The translations under genes were made by a program, and so were the position numbers. The notes under the pieces are model-generated. The model saw only the letters and a list, made by a program, of their open reading frames with translations, was not told the DNA's origin and searched no databases. Positions 32,838-45,410 of a DNA stretch of 64,000 bases are shown one piece after another. The stretch is from Parietaria judaica (Eukaryota; Streptophyta; Magnoliopsida; Rosales; Urticaceae): positions 24,836,586 through 24,900,585 of the forward strand of contig OX940871.1 in NCBI GenBank assembly GCA_954871525.1, given 5' to 3'. Positions within the stretch are counted from its first letter, which is position 1; each line of letters starts with the position of its first letter.

Positions 32838-34679
32838 GGGATAATAGCGGCAAAAGTGGCCAAAGTTAGACCAAGTGTGCAAATAAGTGGTCAAACCCAT
32901 TTAATATCGGCATAAGTAGCCAAAGTTTACCAAACCGTGGACAGTACAAATTCCATCCATTTCCTGTCAACGCCGTTAGCCACGTCATTTCCACAAGTGT
33001 TGAGCTTTGGCCACTTATTTACACACTCGGCCTAACTTTAGCCCCTTTTGCCGCTATTATCCCTTATTTTTTTGCGTTCCAAAGTATTTTAGGGTTTATC
33101 TAGATTTTTTTTCTTTTTCTTAAGATTTGACTAAAACTTAATTTCCGAAAGAACTGATTCTGTTTTTTAAATTTAGAACGCTGAATATCACTCTCAATTT
33201 TGAAAACATTAAAATGTGTTATCGGTTTCACATGTAATTTACGATCATAGGATTTGACATAAAACCTCTATATATTTAATTGTTAGGGACCATTATTTTA
33301 TTTTATTAATATTATTAATTTTATGAAATTTTATTGTACCATGCTTTTATGGACTTAGTCATTTGAAATCACCACACATAACTTACGAAAAAAACCATTT
33401 TTGTTAACTTTGCGCAAAATGTACGGGTTACTAGTAATTAGTTTAGCCTCTCCATGCTTGGAAGACTTACGCTCTCTTTGGTTCACCAGGGTACGGGATA
33501 GACAGTACTAACAAATTTTTGAGGTTCTCGGCCCTGTACAAATTACCTGATCATGATTTAGGGGTCGGAAAAAAAAAAAAACCATCTTACGGAACAAGAA
33601 ATAGAACAAGAAGGTATTAGTCACTTTCACTAATCTCAAAACCCATATCAAATCATTGATGCTACTGTTAATTTTTATTTTTTTTTAAACTATGGTATCT
33701 TGGTGTGCCAAACTATTAACCACGAAGCCTTGGCATTATAGACCGAAAGACTCCTTTGTCCAGTAAAATTTCATTTAAATTAATAATCTCAATAAAATAA
33801 TATTACTAAGTCTCGATTTAGTCCCGGCTCTAACTAACAATGAGGCCAAAATTATTAACGAGATTATCAATTTTTACAAAGTTTTTAAAACACTACCCAT
33901 TTTGGTACATTTTAATACACATAATGAGTAATTTTTAAAAAAATATATTGTGGCTAAATGGGTATTTCCTTAAACAAAATTTCGGGTCTCAAACAATTAA
34001 ATATATCTCAATAAAATAATAGTACAAAGTCTCGATTTTAGCCTCGACTCTAACTAACAATGTTAGGCCAACATTATTAACGGAATTTTTATTTTGTACA
34101 AACGTATTAAAACATACATATTTTAGTTCATTTTAATACACACAATGAGTAATTAAAAAAAAAAACTTGTGGCTAAATGGGTATTTCGTACTTATTCCTT
34201 TAAAAAATTTAATGGTCCCTAACAATTAAGTATATAGACGTTTTATGTCAAACCCTATGATCGTAAACTACATGTGAAACCGATAACACATTTTAATGTT
34301 TTCAAAATTGAGAGTGATGTTCAGCGTTCTAAATTTTAAAAACGGAATCAGTTCTTTCGGAAAAAGTTTTAGTCAAATCTTAAGAAAAAGAAAAAAAATA
34401 ACAAAAAATATCTAGATAAACCCTAAAAAATACTTTGGAACGTAAAAAAATAAGGGATAATAGCGGCAAAAGTGGCTAAAGTTAGGCTGAGTGTGCAAAT
34501 AAGTGGCCAAAGCTCAACACTTGTGGAAATGACGTGGCTAACGGCGTTGACAGGAAATGGATGGAATTTGTACTGTCTACGGTTTGGTAAACTTTGGCTA
34601 CTTATGCCGATATTAAATGGGTTTGGCCACTTATTTGCACACTTGGTCTAACTTTGGCCACTTTTGCCGCTATTATCCC
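32838..34679. mobile_element. Foldback MULE-like element, family E, composite (1842 bp)
   Basis: Ends are GGGATAATAGCGGC and its inverse, flanked by a perfect 9-bp repeat TATTATTTA (32829-32837 and 34680-34688). Inverted arms run about 460 bp (32838-33300 against 34218-34679). Each arm is itself a smaller palindrome of about 225 bp with the same ends (32838-33063 and 34453-34679). The centre holds two direct copies of a block of about 220 bp (near 33760-33980 and 33990-34200) with pogo/Emigrant-like words (CCAGTAAAATTTC, AATAATCTCAATAAAATAA) and family G words. No protein is encoded. This looks like element-on-element insertion followed by foldback duplication. Confidence 0.85.
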
Positions 34680-36206
34680 TATTATTTATAACAAATGTTC
34701 TCATTCAAAATCGGCTCTGATATAATTTGAGAAATTATCATCACTTTTACAAGATTCTTGTGCTTCTCAAATCAACTCTAACATGATTGGATCACTCAAT
34801 GGTCTCACACTCAATACCATTTTAATATAGATTCTAACTTCTAAGAACACATTTCATCACTCATCTCTCAAAATGAAAATTTATTTATCTTCCTCGTATT
34901 CTTCATTTGATGACGATATTGCAAGATCAACTTGATAAGGAGGAAGATAGGATATGTTGTGCTGTTAGCACATCATGCAAATTTTGAGCCAACAAATCAC
35001 CGAGCCAAATATAAGAGGTTCAGTTTCTTGATATTTTTTTATTTTTAATTTATGTCATTGACTTATTTTTTTAAAAAAATTATATATTTATATCTAATTA
35101 AAATTATTAATATAATTCAGAAATGAATACTTATATTGTAAACTCCATATCCAACCAAATAAAGAAAAATCTTAAGTTCCTAATCAAACAAACCACTGAA
35201 CTAAAAATTAAAATCCAAATAAAGATCAATTACAATGATTTAAAAACTTAAAAAAAAAATCGAGAATTGGGCCTTTTAAGCCCTGGCCCAATCTCAATCC
35301 TAGTTTTTAGTTGTTTTTAGCCGGAAGGCCTCGTATAAATACATCTGCAAAATAATCAAGAAGTATAATTGAGTAGCGTCCTAAATATTGCAATGATTTT
35401 TATTCATGTGTGCAAAAGTATTTTATCTACCTTTTGTCCACCTTGTCACGCTCATTTAATTTTACTTTTTTAATAATTTATTAGACATAAGAATTATAGT
35501 AATAAATTTAAATTAGTGACGAGCAGACACAAAATATATTAAATTAAAGTGATCTTTATTAATTAAATAAAAAAAATCAGGAATTAACATGCGCTAGTCC
35601 TGGATAGAATTCGCCGATTCGGACCAAGGCCTTACCGGAATAAACCACGTGACTCTCCTTTTCATGACAACTTCTTTGTCGGAATTCTTGAACAAACTAT
35701 CCAGTTCTTCAAGAGATAGGACTAACTGATTTCAGAGTCAACACATATTGTGCATTTTTGCCAGCAATTTGAAAGGTTTGGGACCTGAATCCCCTATTGA
35801 CTAAAGATTGTATATTATTCTCGTAATTTTCCCTTCATTTAATGTTGATTAAATGCCGCTGATTTTTTTAAAAAAATGTCGTTACTTTTGTTAATTGCTA
35901 AACGAAATAGATCAGAGTAAACAATTTATCAAATTTACCCCTCAAAAAGTTAAAAAATATTCAATTTTACCTTTGACAAATAAATTTATAAAATTTTCCA
36001 ATAACTCTACGCTTCATGTTGCGAGGTTGTTCTCTATTACTGCTCAGCTGCAATTATATGAGAAACTTACGACGAAGAGACATATCCTTGGTCGGATTAA
36101 GAATTCAAATCCACAAATGTGTCATGAAGAAAATTGTACCAAAGGCATTTAGTTATAATTTTTTTAAAACTACCCATTATGTATTAAAATGAGTAGTTTA
36201 AAAAAA
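34680..36206. other. Intergenic, no gene seen
   Basis: AT-rich DNA. A family G-like fragment (ACTACCCATTATGTATTAAAATGAGTAG) lies just before 36206. No domain or RNA gene was recognised. Confidence 0.4.
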
Positions 36207-37188
36207 GGGTAAACAACGGCTAATGTACCTAATGTTTGATTTTCTGCGGATTATGTACTCAATGTTTATTCTCGGCGGCTAATGTACGCAATGTTTGATC
36301 TGTTAGATTTTTTGGGTTTTCCGTCAGTTGACCGTTAGCGAGTTATATGTACACTTTTCGTATTTTTGACATAACTCACTCATTTTTTATCCAAATTTTT
36401 TGTACGACCTATGGTTGGAAAGATAAGAGATAGATCTATAACTTTGGTGTTTTAAATTTTGTAAACTCAGTTTTAAAAAAATACGAAATTTCAAGTACAA
36501 CGTAAAATTGGACATTAGTTTAATGCAAAATATTTGTTTCGAGCAGATTTTAATAAACTTAATGACTTTTTTATGATGAAATTTAAATAGCAAAAAGTTT
36601 AATTTAAATGTTTTATCTTTCCGACAGGTGTTTATTTATAAATTTTGGATAAAAAACGAGTGAGTTATGCCAATATTATGAAATATTATTTCACATTACA
36701 TCTTTTATATTTTTGGCATAATTCACTCATTTTTTGTCAAAAATTTATAAATGAACACTCTTTGGAAACATAAAATATATATCTACAACTTTTGTCTTTT
36801 ACGTTTCATCATAAAAAGTCATTAAGTATATTAAAATTTGCTCGAAACAAATATTTTGCATTAAAATAATGTCCAATTTTACGTTATATTTGAAATTTCG
36901 TATTTTCTTACAGCTTATTTTACAAAATTTAAAACATAAAAGTTTTATATCTATCTCTTATATTTCCAACCATAGGTCGTGCATAAAATTTGGACAAAAA
37001 ATGAGTGAGTTATATCAAAAATACAAAAAGTGTACATATAGAGGAGGATAACTCTATAACGGTCAACTGACAGAAAACCCAAAAATATCTAATGGATCAA
37101 ACATTGGGTACATTAGCCGCCAAAAATAAACATTGAGTACATAATCCACAAAAAATCAAACATTGAGTACATTAGCCGCAGTTTACCC
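36207..37188. mobile_element. Foldback MULE-like element, family A copy 2 (982 bp)
   Basis: Ends GGGTAAACAACGGC and GCAGTTTACCC, near-palindromic throughout, with the same order of internal sequence as 8160-9129. It is flanked by a perfect 9-bp repeat TTAAAAAAA (36198-36206 and 37189-37197). The right arm carries a short insertion (GAGGAGGATA near 37040) that is also present in copy 3. Confidence 0.88.
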
Positions 37189-40037
37189 TTAAAAAAAATT
37201 GTACAAAATAAGTATTTTGAATAAACCATTTTCATGATAGTAAAGTTTTAATAAAGACATGGATAACATTTTATTATCTGTTCATCCTTATTTGTACATA
37301 TATTTTACTTTTATAAATATATAATTGGATAAATCAGGCAAAAGTACTTTGAAGTACACAAAATTTCACGGCACATTTGTAATCCTATTTTATCGTGGTA
37401 AAAGTACCAAAAGTAACTTTTCTATTATGGCTTAGAGATGATAAGTGGTGGAAAGGGTGAAATTAAAATATCTTATGGACTTGAATGGAAGACCCCCATC
37501 AACTGACTACAAGACTGCAGCCTAACTCCATTATCTGTCAAATGTCACTTGTTATATTTTTACACGCTCGTATTCTAGATTCGGGGTTAACATCACCGAC
37601 AATATTAATAACACTGGTATCGTTGATGCTAATCCCGAAGTTGGATTACGGTGATCCTACACAAGATCGTGTAGGGTTTTCTTACTAAAAGAACACCAAA
37701 GTCGGGAATGTTATATGGGGTTACAAACTCCGACTTCACGGTTAGCACCTTCAAATGCAAGAAAAAGTGGAGTACGTGTGCGTGTAAAAAGATTACAAGT
37801 AGTATTTGATGGATGAGACATAAGAAGAACTTACGGTGACACGAAAATATCACTTTTGATACTTTTACCACAATTAAACAGAATTAGATATACGCCGTAG
37901 AATATTGTATACTTCAATGTTCAAAGTAATTTTCCAATATTTTTCTGCCTTTGTAGTCGGTTTGGATTATGAACTATTAAGCTTCCATGGGATATTCATT
38001 TTTATTCTCTTTGCTTTGTGTAGTGGCTGAAACAATGTGATAATACATACAATTAACTATTAGTCTAATACATACAATTCCACTGCCAAGTAATTTGACA
38101 ACTATTAGTCTAATACTTAATTGTTAAGGGATAAGACGTGAACCATTTATCCTCTTAATAATTGCGATTTGTAGTAAACGACTTCTTAACAACCAAATCC
38201 ATGCTTATCAAATTAGTATGACATACGCATATATTATAACCTCATCAACTGTCACATAACTTGCACTAATACCGTATATAAGTATATTTATAAATAGGGT
38301 TGACTCGTTATTTAAAAATTAAAAGTATTCTCGAAAAAATGAGAACATTCCATGGCTAAGCTTTTATATATATAGTTTTGAGAATTTAAAGAGAAGGCAT
38401 GTCATGGCCCATGGAACAGTATTTTTGAATTAAAGCCTTAAATAACACGGTGTTGTTTGTCGATTAGTCGGATTGTTGAGGAATGCAGGCTTACTCGGGC
38501 AAAAAATTCCGTCAAAAGCTAAGTACAAGTATTTGTTGGAGAGGATATTGATTTTTGAGACGGACTAATTCAGAGGGATTAAAAAATGAAAACAAAATAA
38601 AAAATGTGAAAAATTGAACATAAAAGAGTAAAAATATTTGAAGTGAAAATTTTACAAAAAAATAGTCCAAAAATATTCGGGACAAAACGGATTTCCATTT
38701 TCTCTTCTACATACGTCAATTCTTGTTTCAAAGTTTACTAAGATGCTAATTATTAATTAATTTTATAATATCTTAATAGGAAAGACTAAGATACACGTGA
38801 GACATGAGAAGCATCAATATCTATCATGCTTATGTTTTAATAAATCTACAATATTGTGTGTACGTAATAACAAAGAAGCATAATAAATTTATTGAAAACA
38901 ACAATTTTCTCATTAGATTATATACGTTTACCGATTAAATTATAACACCTTACCGAAAAATATTATATTTATGGACTATTTTTTTCTTATACTTTATATA
39001 CGTATGACATAATGATGTATCCCTCTTAAACGTGAAACGTTCTGTCAAACTATTTTGCTTGTATTGCTCGCCATTTGAATATTTAAGTATTGTGTACTAT
39101 TTTGAGCCAAATTGAATTAAGAAAATTGATTAATTCAGGTATACTATAATGTTAAATTCTGTATTTATATATTTCAACTATTGAGACTAATATCAATACG
39201 TTTCATTTTTTTTATTTTACTTTTTTCAATTCCGCAAAGTATTTGGGTGTGTGTGCCTGTCTCAATGTATCTTAATCTTGAAAAAAGTATAATTAATTGG
39301 TGATAAAAGTAGCACTTCGTTTGAGTTTTTCTTGTCTCGTGTTGTTATGATAATTGCAGTCTTGTTTATATATATTTAGTTGGATTAATGAAAGCATTCT
39401 ACCAAATAAATACGAATCTAAAATAAATGAAAGACTTAATGCAGACAATAATTCAAAAATGAAAATTAGTGTAAAAATTGATGCCTCAATTTTAGTAGAA
39501 AATTAATAGATCATCACCTCTTTCATGCTAATCTCATACATTCATTACACTGTAATCTTGGACACTCATTTTATTAACATGATCACCCTTTATAAAGTTA
39601 ACCCCGATCACATATCATAAAAGATAAAGAGTGTAAAGATAAGTCTTCCATTCTTAGAAAAACTAAAGACAAGGAATCTCAATAAATATATATATATATA
39701 TATATAATATATTATGTCATTTAGAATGCATAGACAAAATATTGAACACGAACAATAACAATTTTTGAAAATTACAGAGACAAAAAGATAGTTATAATCT
39801 CAAACACAAAAATTGCAACGACAACATAATTATAATTATGACGAACACAATAACCCTAAACCATAATTCCATAAACAATCTTATGAAGACTTGATGATTG
39901 GACTTGTGAGGCTGCTCTGAGGAAATCAAAGAGCAACTTGTTTGAATTTTTCGAGGATACTGTCTCAATTCAGAGGCAAAAATAACTAGATATCCTCGAA
40001 CAAATGATCTAGACAAAAGATGAAAATTAATAAGAAT
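37189..40037. other. Intergenic, AT-rich, with a doubtful inverted pair
   Basis: Words like GTGGTAAAAGTACC near 37396 and ACTTTTACCACAATTAAAC near 37860 are in opposite orientation and could be the ends of another degenerate foldback element, but the boundaries are not clear. The rest is AT-rich without domains, with a TA run near 39688-39708. Confidence 0.4.
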
Positions 40038-40933
40038 GGGTAAACTGCGGCTAATATATATCTAATATTTGATTTTCTGCGGATTATGTACCCAATGTTT
40101 ATTTTCAGCGGCTAATGTACCCAATGTTTGATCCGTTAGATATTTTTGGGTTTTCCGTCAGTTGAACGTTAGAGAGTTATCATCCTCTATATGTACACTT
40201 TTCGTATTTTTATGTTTTGTAAAATACGTTTAAAAAAATACGAAATTTCAAGTACAACGTAAAACTAGACATTAGTTTAATGCGAAATATTTGTTTCGAG
40301 CAAATTTTAATATACTCAATGACTTTTTATGATGAAACGTAGCAAAAATTTGTAGATAAATGTTTTATCTTTCTCTTTGGTGTTTATTTATAAATTTTGG
40401 ATAAAAAACGAGTGAGTTATGCCAAAAATATAAAATATTATTTCACATCACATCTTTCATATTTTTGGCATAACTCACTCATTTTTTTTTGTCAAAAATT
40501 TATAAATAAACACCCGTTGGAATGATAAAACATTTATCCACAAATTTTTACTTTTACGTTTCATCATAAAAAGTCATTAAGTATATTAAAATTTGCTCGA
40601 AACAAATATTTTGCATTAAACAAATGTCCAGTTTTACGTTGTATTTTAAATTTAGTTTAAATTTTATTTTACAAAACATAAAACATCAAAGTTGTAGATC
40701 TATCTCTTATCTTTCCAACCATAGGTCGTGCATAAAATTTGGATAAAAAATGAGTGAGTATGCCAAAAATTCAAAATGTGTACATATAGAGGAGGATAAC
40801 TCTCTAACGGTCAACTGATGAAAAACCCAAAACTATCTAATGGATAAAACATTTACATTAGCCGCCAAAAATAAACATTGGGTACATAATCCACATAAAA
40901 TTAAACATTAGGTACATTAGCCGCAGTTTACCC
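40038..40933. mobile_element. Foldback MULE-like element, family A copy 3 (896 bp)
   Basis: Ends GGGTAAACTGCGGC and GCAGTTTACCC with the same internal sequence as the copies at 8160 and 36207. The left arm has lost about 90 bp relative to copy 1. Flanking 9-mers AATAAGAAT and AAGAAAAAT match at 7 of 9 positions, so the target duplication has decayed and this copy may be the oldest. Confidence 0.82.
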
Positions 40934-41960
40934 AAGAAAAATACAAGTTTTTAGTTTTATAATGAATGGTACTTTTGCCGCATAGCTTTTTTGGCCAATT
41001 CTTCGCGATACTTGCAGCCTTGTCTATGTCTCGTGCCCCGGATCATAGCTCTACAAATGCTTAACCTCTATATTGTCCACCACGTCGATGCATGAACTTT
41101 ATATTGTACAGCTCAGAAACGCCTCGTCTAAATTACTAGATCTTTCTCAGCGTTGGATGAAAACTCTCTTACACGTGGGAGCAGAAGGTTATTAATTATA
41201 GCCAAAGGTCATTAATGAGCTATTAACTTTCTATTTATCATACCAAAGGTTATGAACGACCTAATGAGCTTTTTCAATTTAATAAATCAAGCCCATTATG
41301 ATAAATAATTTATTATAATAATATTATAATAAGTTTCTTTATGACAACTCATCGAGCCCGTGTGGGCCCGATACTCGTTGGAAATAATGTCTACAAATTA
41401 GAGATTGAGAGATATTTTTGTAGAAAGTATTTATCCATGTAATTGTTGAACAAATAAATTGAATAAATGTGTGCATTCTTTATCGAAGTATTTGTTTAAC
41501 TAAATAAATTTATGTCCATAAATTTTTAGATCACGAGAGAGGATGTTAAGTTGTTACCTAACAAGACTCTCTTTTTTAGAAGGTTTAAATAATAAGTTTT
41601 CAATCTTATAATCAACTGGGTAATTGTATTCAAGTATGATTATTAAGGGAACTTGTATAATGTCGAGTCTTGTGACATCGAGAGTTGGACTCAACAAGAT
41701 TGCCTTAGATTTCTTAACAAACATATTATCCCAGATTAGGGATGGTTTAAGATAAAAGTGAAGTGCCATTCACTTTAATCAAACATCACACATCAATGAA
41801 TTTTGCCGTGATAATTTTAATCTTTAGTGAACACATTAGTTTAGATATGTTGTGGCGTTTGATCAGTCAATGAGTGAAATCCAAATTGGTGGGTTAATAT
41901 CTTGACGGTCGATGTTGTTAAATTATCACAATGACATTAGGGTGTTCACATATATGGAAT
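40934..41960. other. Intergenic; possible untranslated or LTR part of the copia relic
   Basis: No gene is seen. The stretch 41377-41960 has the look of a copia LTR and leader lying directly before RT sequence, which would require an internal deletion, but I could not define ends. Confidence 0.3.
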
Positions 41961-42651
41961 TATACACTATAAATCAGTGTTTCCAATCTTGTACGTGGAT
42001 GATATGCTTTTTGTGTAAAAAATATGGAGCAGATAAGTACTCTAAATCCAAATAAGCACGGAGTTCGAGATGAAGTATCTCGAAAAGGCGGGCTAAATCC
42101 CGAGAGAAACAAGCCATTGAAGACTCTGAACCTTACTCAAACAGATTACTTAGAAAATGTGATGAGTGACTCAAAGGTTGTTGCAACTCCTCTAGCAGGA
42201 CACTTCTGACTTTATGCTATTCAATCTCCGAACACAAGAGAGGAAGAGAAATTGATGGATAACATTGCTTACACGAGTGCGGTGAAAGCTTAATGAATCT
42301 ACTATGCAACGGTGTGCACTCATCTTGACCTGGCACATGCAATAAGCTTGGTCAACAGGTACATGAATAACCCCGGGCAAGATCACTGGCAAGCACCAAA
42401 TGAATTCTAACATATTTGGTAGGAACGAAGAGTCTTAACTACGCTATGGTTTTAGCTCGGAGATCAGGAAGGGAGAAGAAGTCCCACTTGTGGGATATGC
42501 TAACGCAGACTATGCAGAAGACATGCACAGAAGACCTGCACAAGAGACAGTCGCTCAGTGGATATGTCTATACTCTGTTCGAGAACACAATTAGGTCGAA
42601 GGATTCACTCCCGCAAGTTGTAGCTTTATCTACAATCGAGGCTTAGTATCA
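41961..42651 (+). pseudogene. Ty1/copia reverse transcriptase and RNase H relic
   Basis: The copia RT active site YVDD is encoded at 41992-42003 (ILYVDDMLF). Further on come VMSDSKVVATPL, TSAVKA, DLAHAISLVNRYM and DHWQAPN, then SLNYAMV, LSGYVYTLFENT and SKDSLPQVVALSTIEA, the usual order of copia RT and RNase H. The frame is broken several times by shifts and by stops, for example the TAG next to the RNase H motif at the end. Integrase and gag are absent. It stops abruptly at CAGGGGCGGAGC (42652), a likely end of another element. Confidence 0.85.
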
Positions 42652-44079
42652 GGGGCGGAGCGGGGCGGCCCCCTTAACTTGGTCCGACTCGTTATTTTAA
42701 TTTATGTTTTGATCATATTGCTATAAGTTTATATATAAATAATAAACATAGCATTTGTAAATCGAATGTCACTACAGTGTAGTCGAATCATGTTACTCAT
42801 AAAGTTGCTCTTCAAGTAATAGCCCCGAGTTTAATTCTCAATCCCAACATATTTTTTAAATTTTTTTAGAAACAATTTTTATGATTACAATCATAATCAC
42901 TTTTCTTCTAAAACTAGAGATACATAGTTAAAATCTTAGGGTCTTTTTTACTTTATTTTATTATATGTATACTAAAATGATTACAACTTACAAAACTAGA
43001 TAATAAAAACCACCGATCAATATTTAAGACCTGCATAGATTTAAATATTGGATAAAAAAATTATATTAATTTTGGAGAAAAATTATATTAATAAAAACCC
43101 AATATCCCCCGTTTGACCAATTTCTAACAATCTTATATATATATATTATACATTATTGATCGTGTTTATTGGATATTTCTTTAATGCAAATTGTTTGAGA
43201 GTTGATAATATAATGAGAAAGCCAAAAAATGGAATTTCATTTTGTAAACGAGGACACCAAAAGATAAGGTAGTTGACATGAATAGGCAGTATCAGAAATC
43301 GGCATAGAGATGTCCCTGTTTTTGCACATCAAAGATATTCATTCGCACCCACCTTGACATATCTCCTTAACATAAATGCTGAATTAATGCTTCACCCACT
43401 TCTTTCAATTAACTTGTCGTGTCTGTTTAATGATCTTTATATATATATATATATACACATATATATAATACTAATAATATATATAATATCATGTTTAATG
43501 CTTCATACTTCTATTAACGGGATAAATAAACACTCTTGGACGTATTTCTACGAGCATACCACTTTAAGCTTTGCGAGGGTATGTAAAATTTTCTCTTTTA
43601 GTGAAAGGAATAACAGAAGTGTCCATGTGTGGAATTTATTTTTGTAGTCAATATTGAAGGTTATTAAATACTAAGAGTTTTCACATTGATTAATGAGAAC
43701 TCATAGTTTATGAATAATTTTCGAAAAATTAACAATAATAATTTTTTTAATATCATTATTCATTTTAATGTATTTACTTAATATTACACTTATGTAATCA
43801 ATAAAATTATAATTTACCATATATTATTTTTTAATAAATTATATTACACTTATATAATGTAAGTATTAATATTTATAGAAAAATTCGTCGCTAAACTTTA
43901 TAAAAAAAATTAATTGGTAAACCCATTACTCGTTAATAAATTTAAAATTGAACCATTTATTTTTTTGTCAATAATTATTTTTTGAACTATGAAGATATTC
44001 TTCGTTTATTTTAAATAAAATATTCACGATTTGTTTATTAACGAATATTATTTTCTTGGAAATCTTTTTTTGGTAAATG
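42652..44079. other. Intergenic; starts with a possible hAT end
   Basis: CAGGGGCGGAGC at 42652 is the kind of start seen in hAT elements and abuts the copia relic, but I found no matching right end or repeated 8-mer. A TA run lies at 43438-43456. No gene is seen. Confidence 0.35.
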
Positions 44080-44336
44080 AACGAAATGCCCATTTTGTGT
44101 CAAACCTTTTAAAAGATGGCAAACGAACGAAATGTCCATTTTGTGTCAAACTTTTTAAAAAAATACCCAGTGTGTGTAATTTTTACTCTCACAAATGAGC
44201 ATTTCCTAAAAGGTTTGACACCAAATTGGGTATTTCGTACAATTTTCTTTTAAAAAAATGCCCATTATGTGTATTTTTTACACTCACAAATGGACATTTC
44301 TTAAAAGATTTGCCACAAAATAAGGCATTTCGTACG
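44080..44336. mobile_element. Nested palindromic MITEs, family G
   Basis: An outer pair of inverted ends (AACGAAATGCCCATTTTGTG near 44080, GGCATTTCGTAC near 44325) encloses further inverted and direct copies of the same words (GAACGAAATGTCC near 44125, GGGTATTTCGTAC near 44239). This suggests one copy inserted into another. There is no coding capacity. Confidence 0.65.
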
Positions 44337-45265
44337 ATTTTTTTTTCTTCGCTAAGTAAATTATTTTCTTTGTTGACTCTTTATGCTTTCACTTATACAT
44401 TTATCACAAATTATAATATATTGCTTACAAAAACTTCAAATAAAATAAGAAGAGTTAATAGTAACATAAATATAATATTAAATATTAAAAATTAAAAATT
44501 TCGTTAGTGTAAAAACTAAATTTACGTCATTAAAATATTAAATATTTACATCGATATTTAGCAAATAAAAGTCTTTTCATATTATATAAATAAAATATTA
44601 GAAGCAAAAGAAGAAAACTGACAAAAATAGACCAGGCATTCCTAATATTAGAAGATGATATTCGCCTTTTAGCATATTTTCCACTTTACTCTCTAAACAA
44701 CTCTCTTCATTTAAATTTCCTTAAAATCATACACTAAAATAGCGGCAAATTCTCGCGATAAATTGTCGGCGTATCGTCGGCAGCGAGATCTACGGACTAC
44801 GAGCAAACGAGCCCACCAACCGCCTCTGCACTCCGCACACGAGATCATTATCACCCGATCGCACCGTACATCCACGTGTCCGCCATCCATCGGACTCCCC
44901 ACTTAACTACGGTGGGCCCGCGAGCACCCTAACGCCTCCAGCTAGCTGGCTCGCATTTATTGGCCGAGAGCCCCTCACCCCCACCATCTAGCGGTGCACG
45001 TCGCCACACACCCCACTTTCTCTCTCCTCTCTCTCTCTCTCAACGCGGTTTTCTTTCTTCTTCAGACCTCTGAATCTATGTCCTTACACACACACACACA
45101 CACATATATGTATATATGTATAAATATAATTAGCTCTCGGAGATTCTTGTCGGCGGCGTAATTCGCGGCGGAATTGGCGATTCTTCATTTTGATTTTGAT
45201 TTTCGGTTTTGGATTCGTTTTTTTTTGGTAATTGAGTTCGGAGGTTTCGATCGGAGATTGTGGCA

Positions 45266-45331
45266 ATGCGCGAGGAATTGGGGGTTTTTGGAGCGAATTC
45301 GGGGCGAATCTGTGGAGTTCGTGCGGATTAG
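45266..45331 (+). CDS. Upstream ORF 1 of the O-fucosyltransferase leader (21 codons)
   Basis: An ATG at 45266 opens a frame of 21 codons ending in TAG, 80 bases before the main ATG and in a different frame. It may lower translation of the main frame if it lies in the mature leader. No peptide conservation can be judged from one sequence. Confidence 0.35.
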   Translation: MREELGVFGANSGRICGVRAD

Positions 45332-45390
45332 GTTTCGATTTTGGGGCGGAATTGGGAGGTCTGATCCGGCATTGCGGGGAGAAAGAATCC

Positions 45391-45402
45391 ATGGAGGCGT
45401 AG
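45391..45402 (+). CDS. Upstream ORF 2, three codons and stop, next to the main ATG
   Basis: ATG GAG GCG TAG ends 8 bases before the main start. Its ATG has a good context (CCATGG). Reinitiation over 8 bases is inefficient in general, so it may repress the main frame or favour leaky scanning. It is only relevant if transcription starts upstream of 45391. Confidence 0.35.
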   Translation: MEA

Positions 45403-45410
45403 TGGTGGTG

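Larger units (their letters stand above)
44337..45410 (+). promoter_or_regulatory. Upstream region and 5' leader of the O-fucosyltransferase gene
   Basis: After AT-rich DNA the sequence becomes GC-rich at about 44740-45010, including GTGGGCCCGC near 44911 (a TCP-like site). A CT-rich tract (45019-45043), a CA repeat (about 45087-45104) and a possible TATAAATA box (45119-45126) follow. If that TATA box is used, the leader is about 260 bases; the CT tract would also suit a leader with a start site further upstream. Two short upstream ORFs lie in the leader. Confidence 0.5.

Noticed and set aside
37330..37880. Possible extra foldback element with words like the subterminal motif at each side
   Set aside because: Ends could not be defined, no 9-bp duplication was found, and the two sides match only over short words.
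42652..42960. hAT insertion starting CAGGGGCGGAGC next to the copia relic
   Set aside because: No matching right terminus and no second copy of the flanking 8-mer were found, so only the start word is noted.
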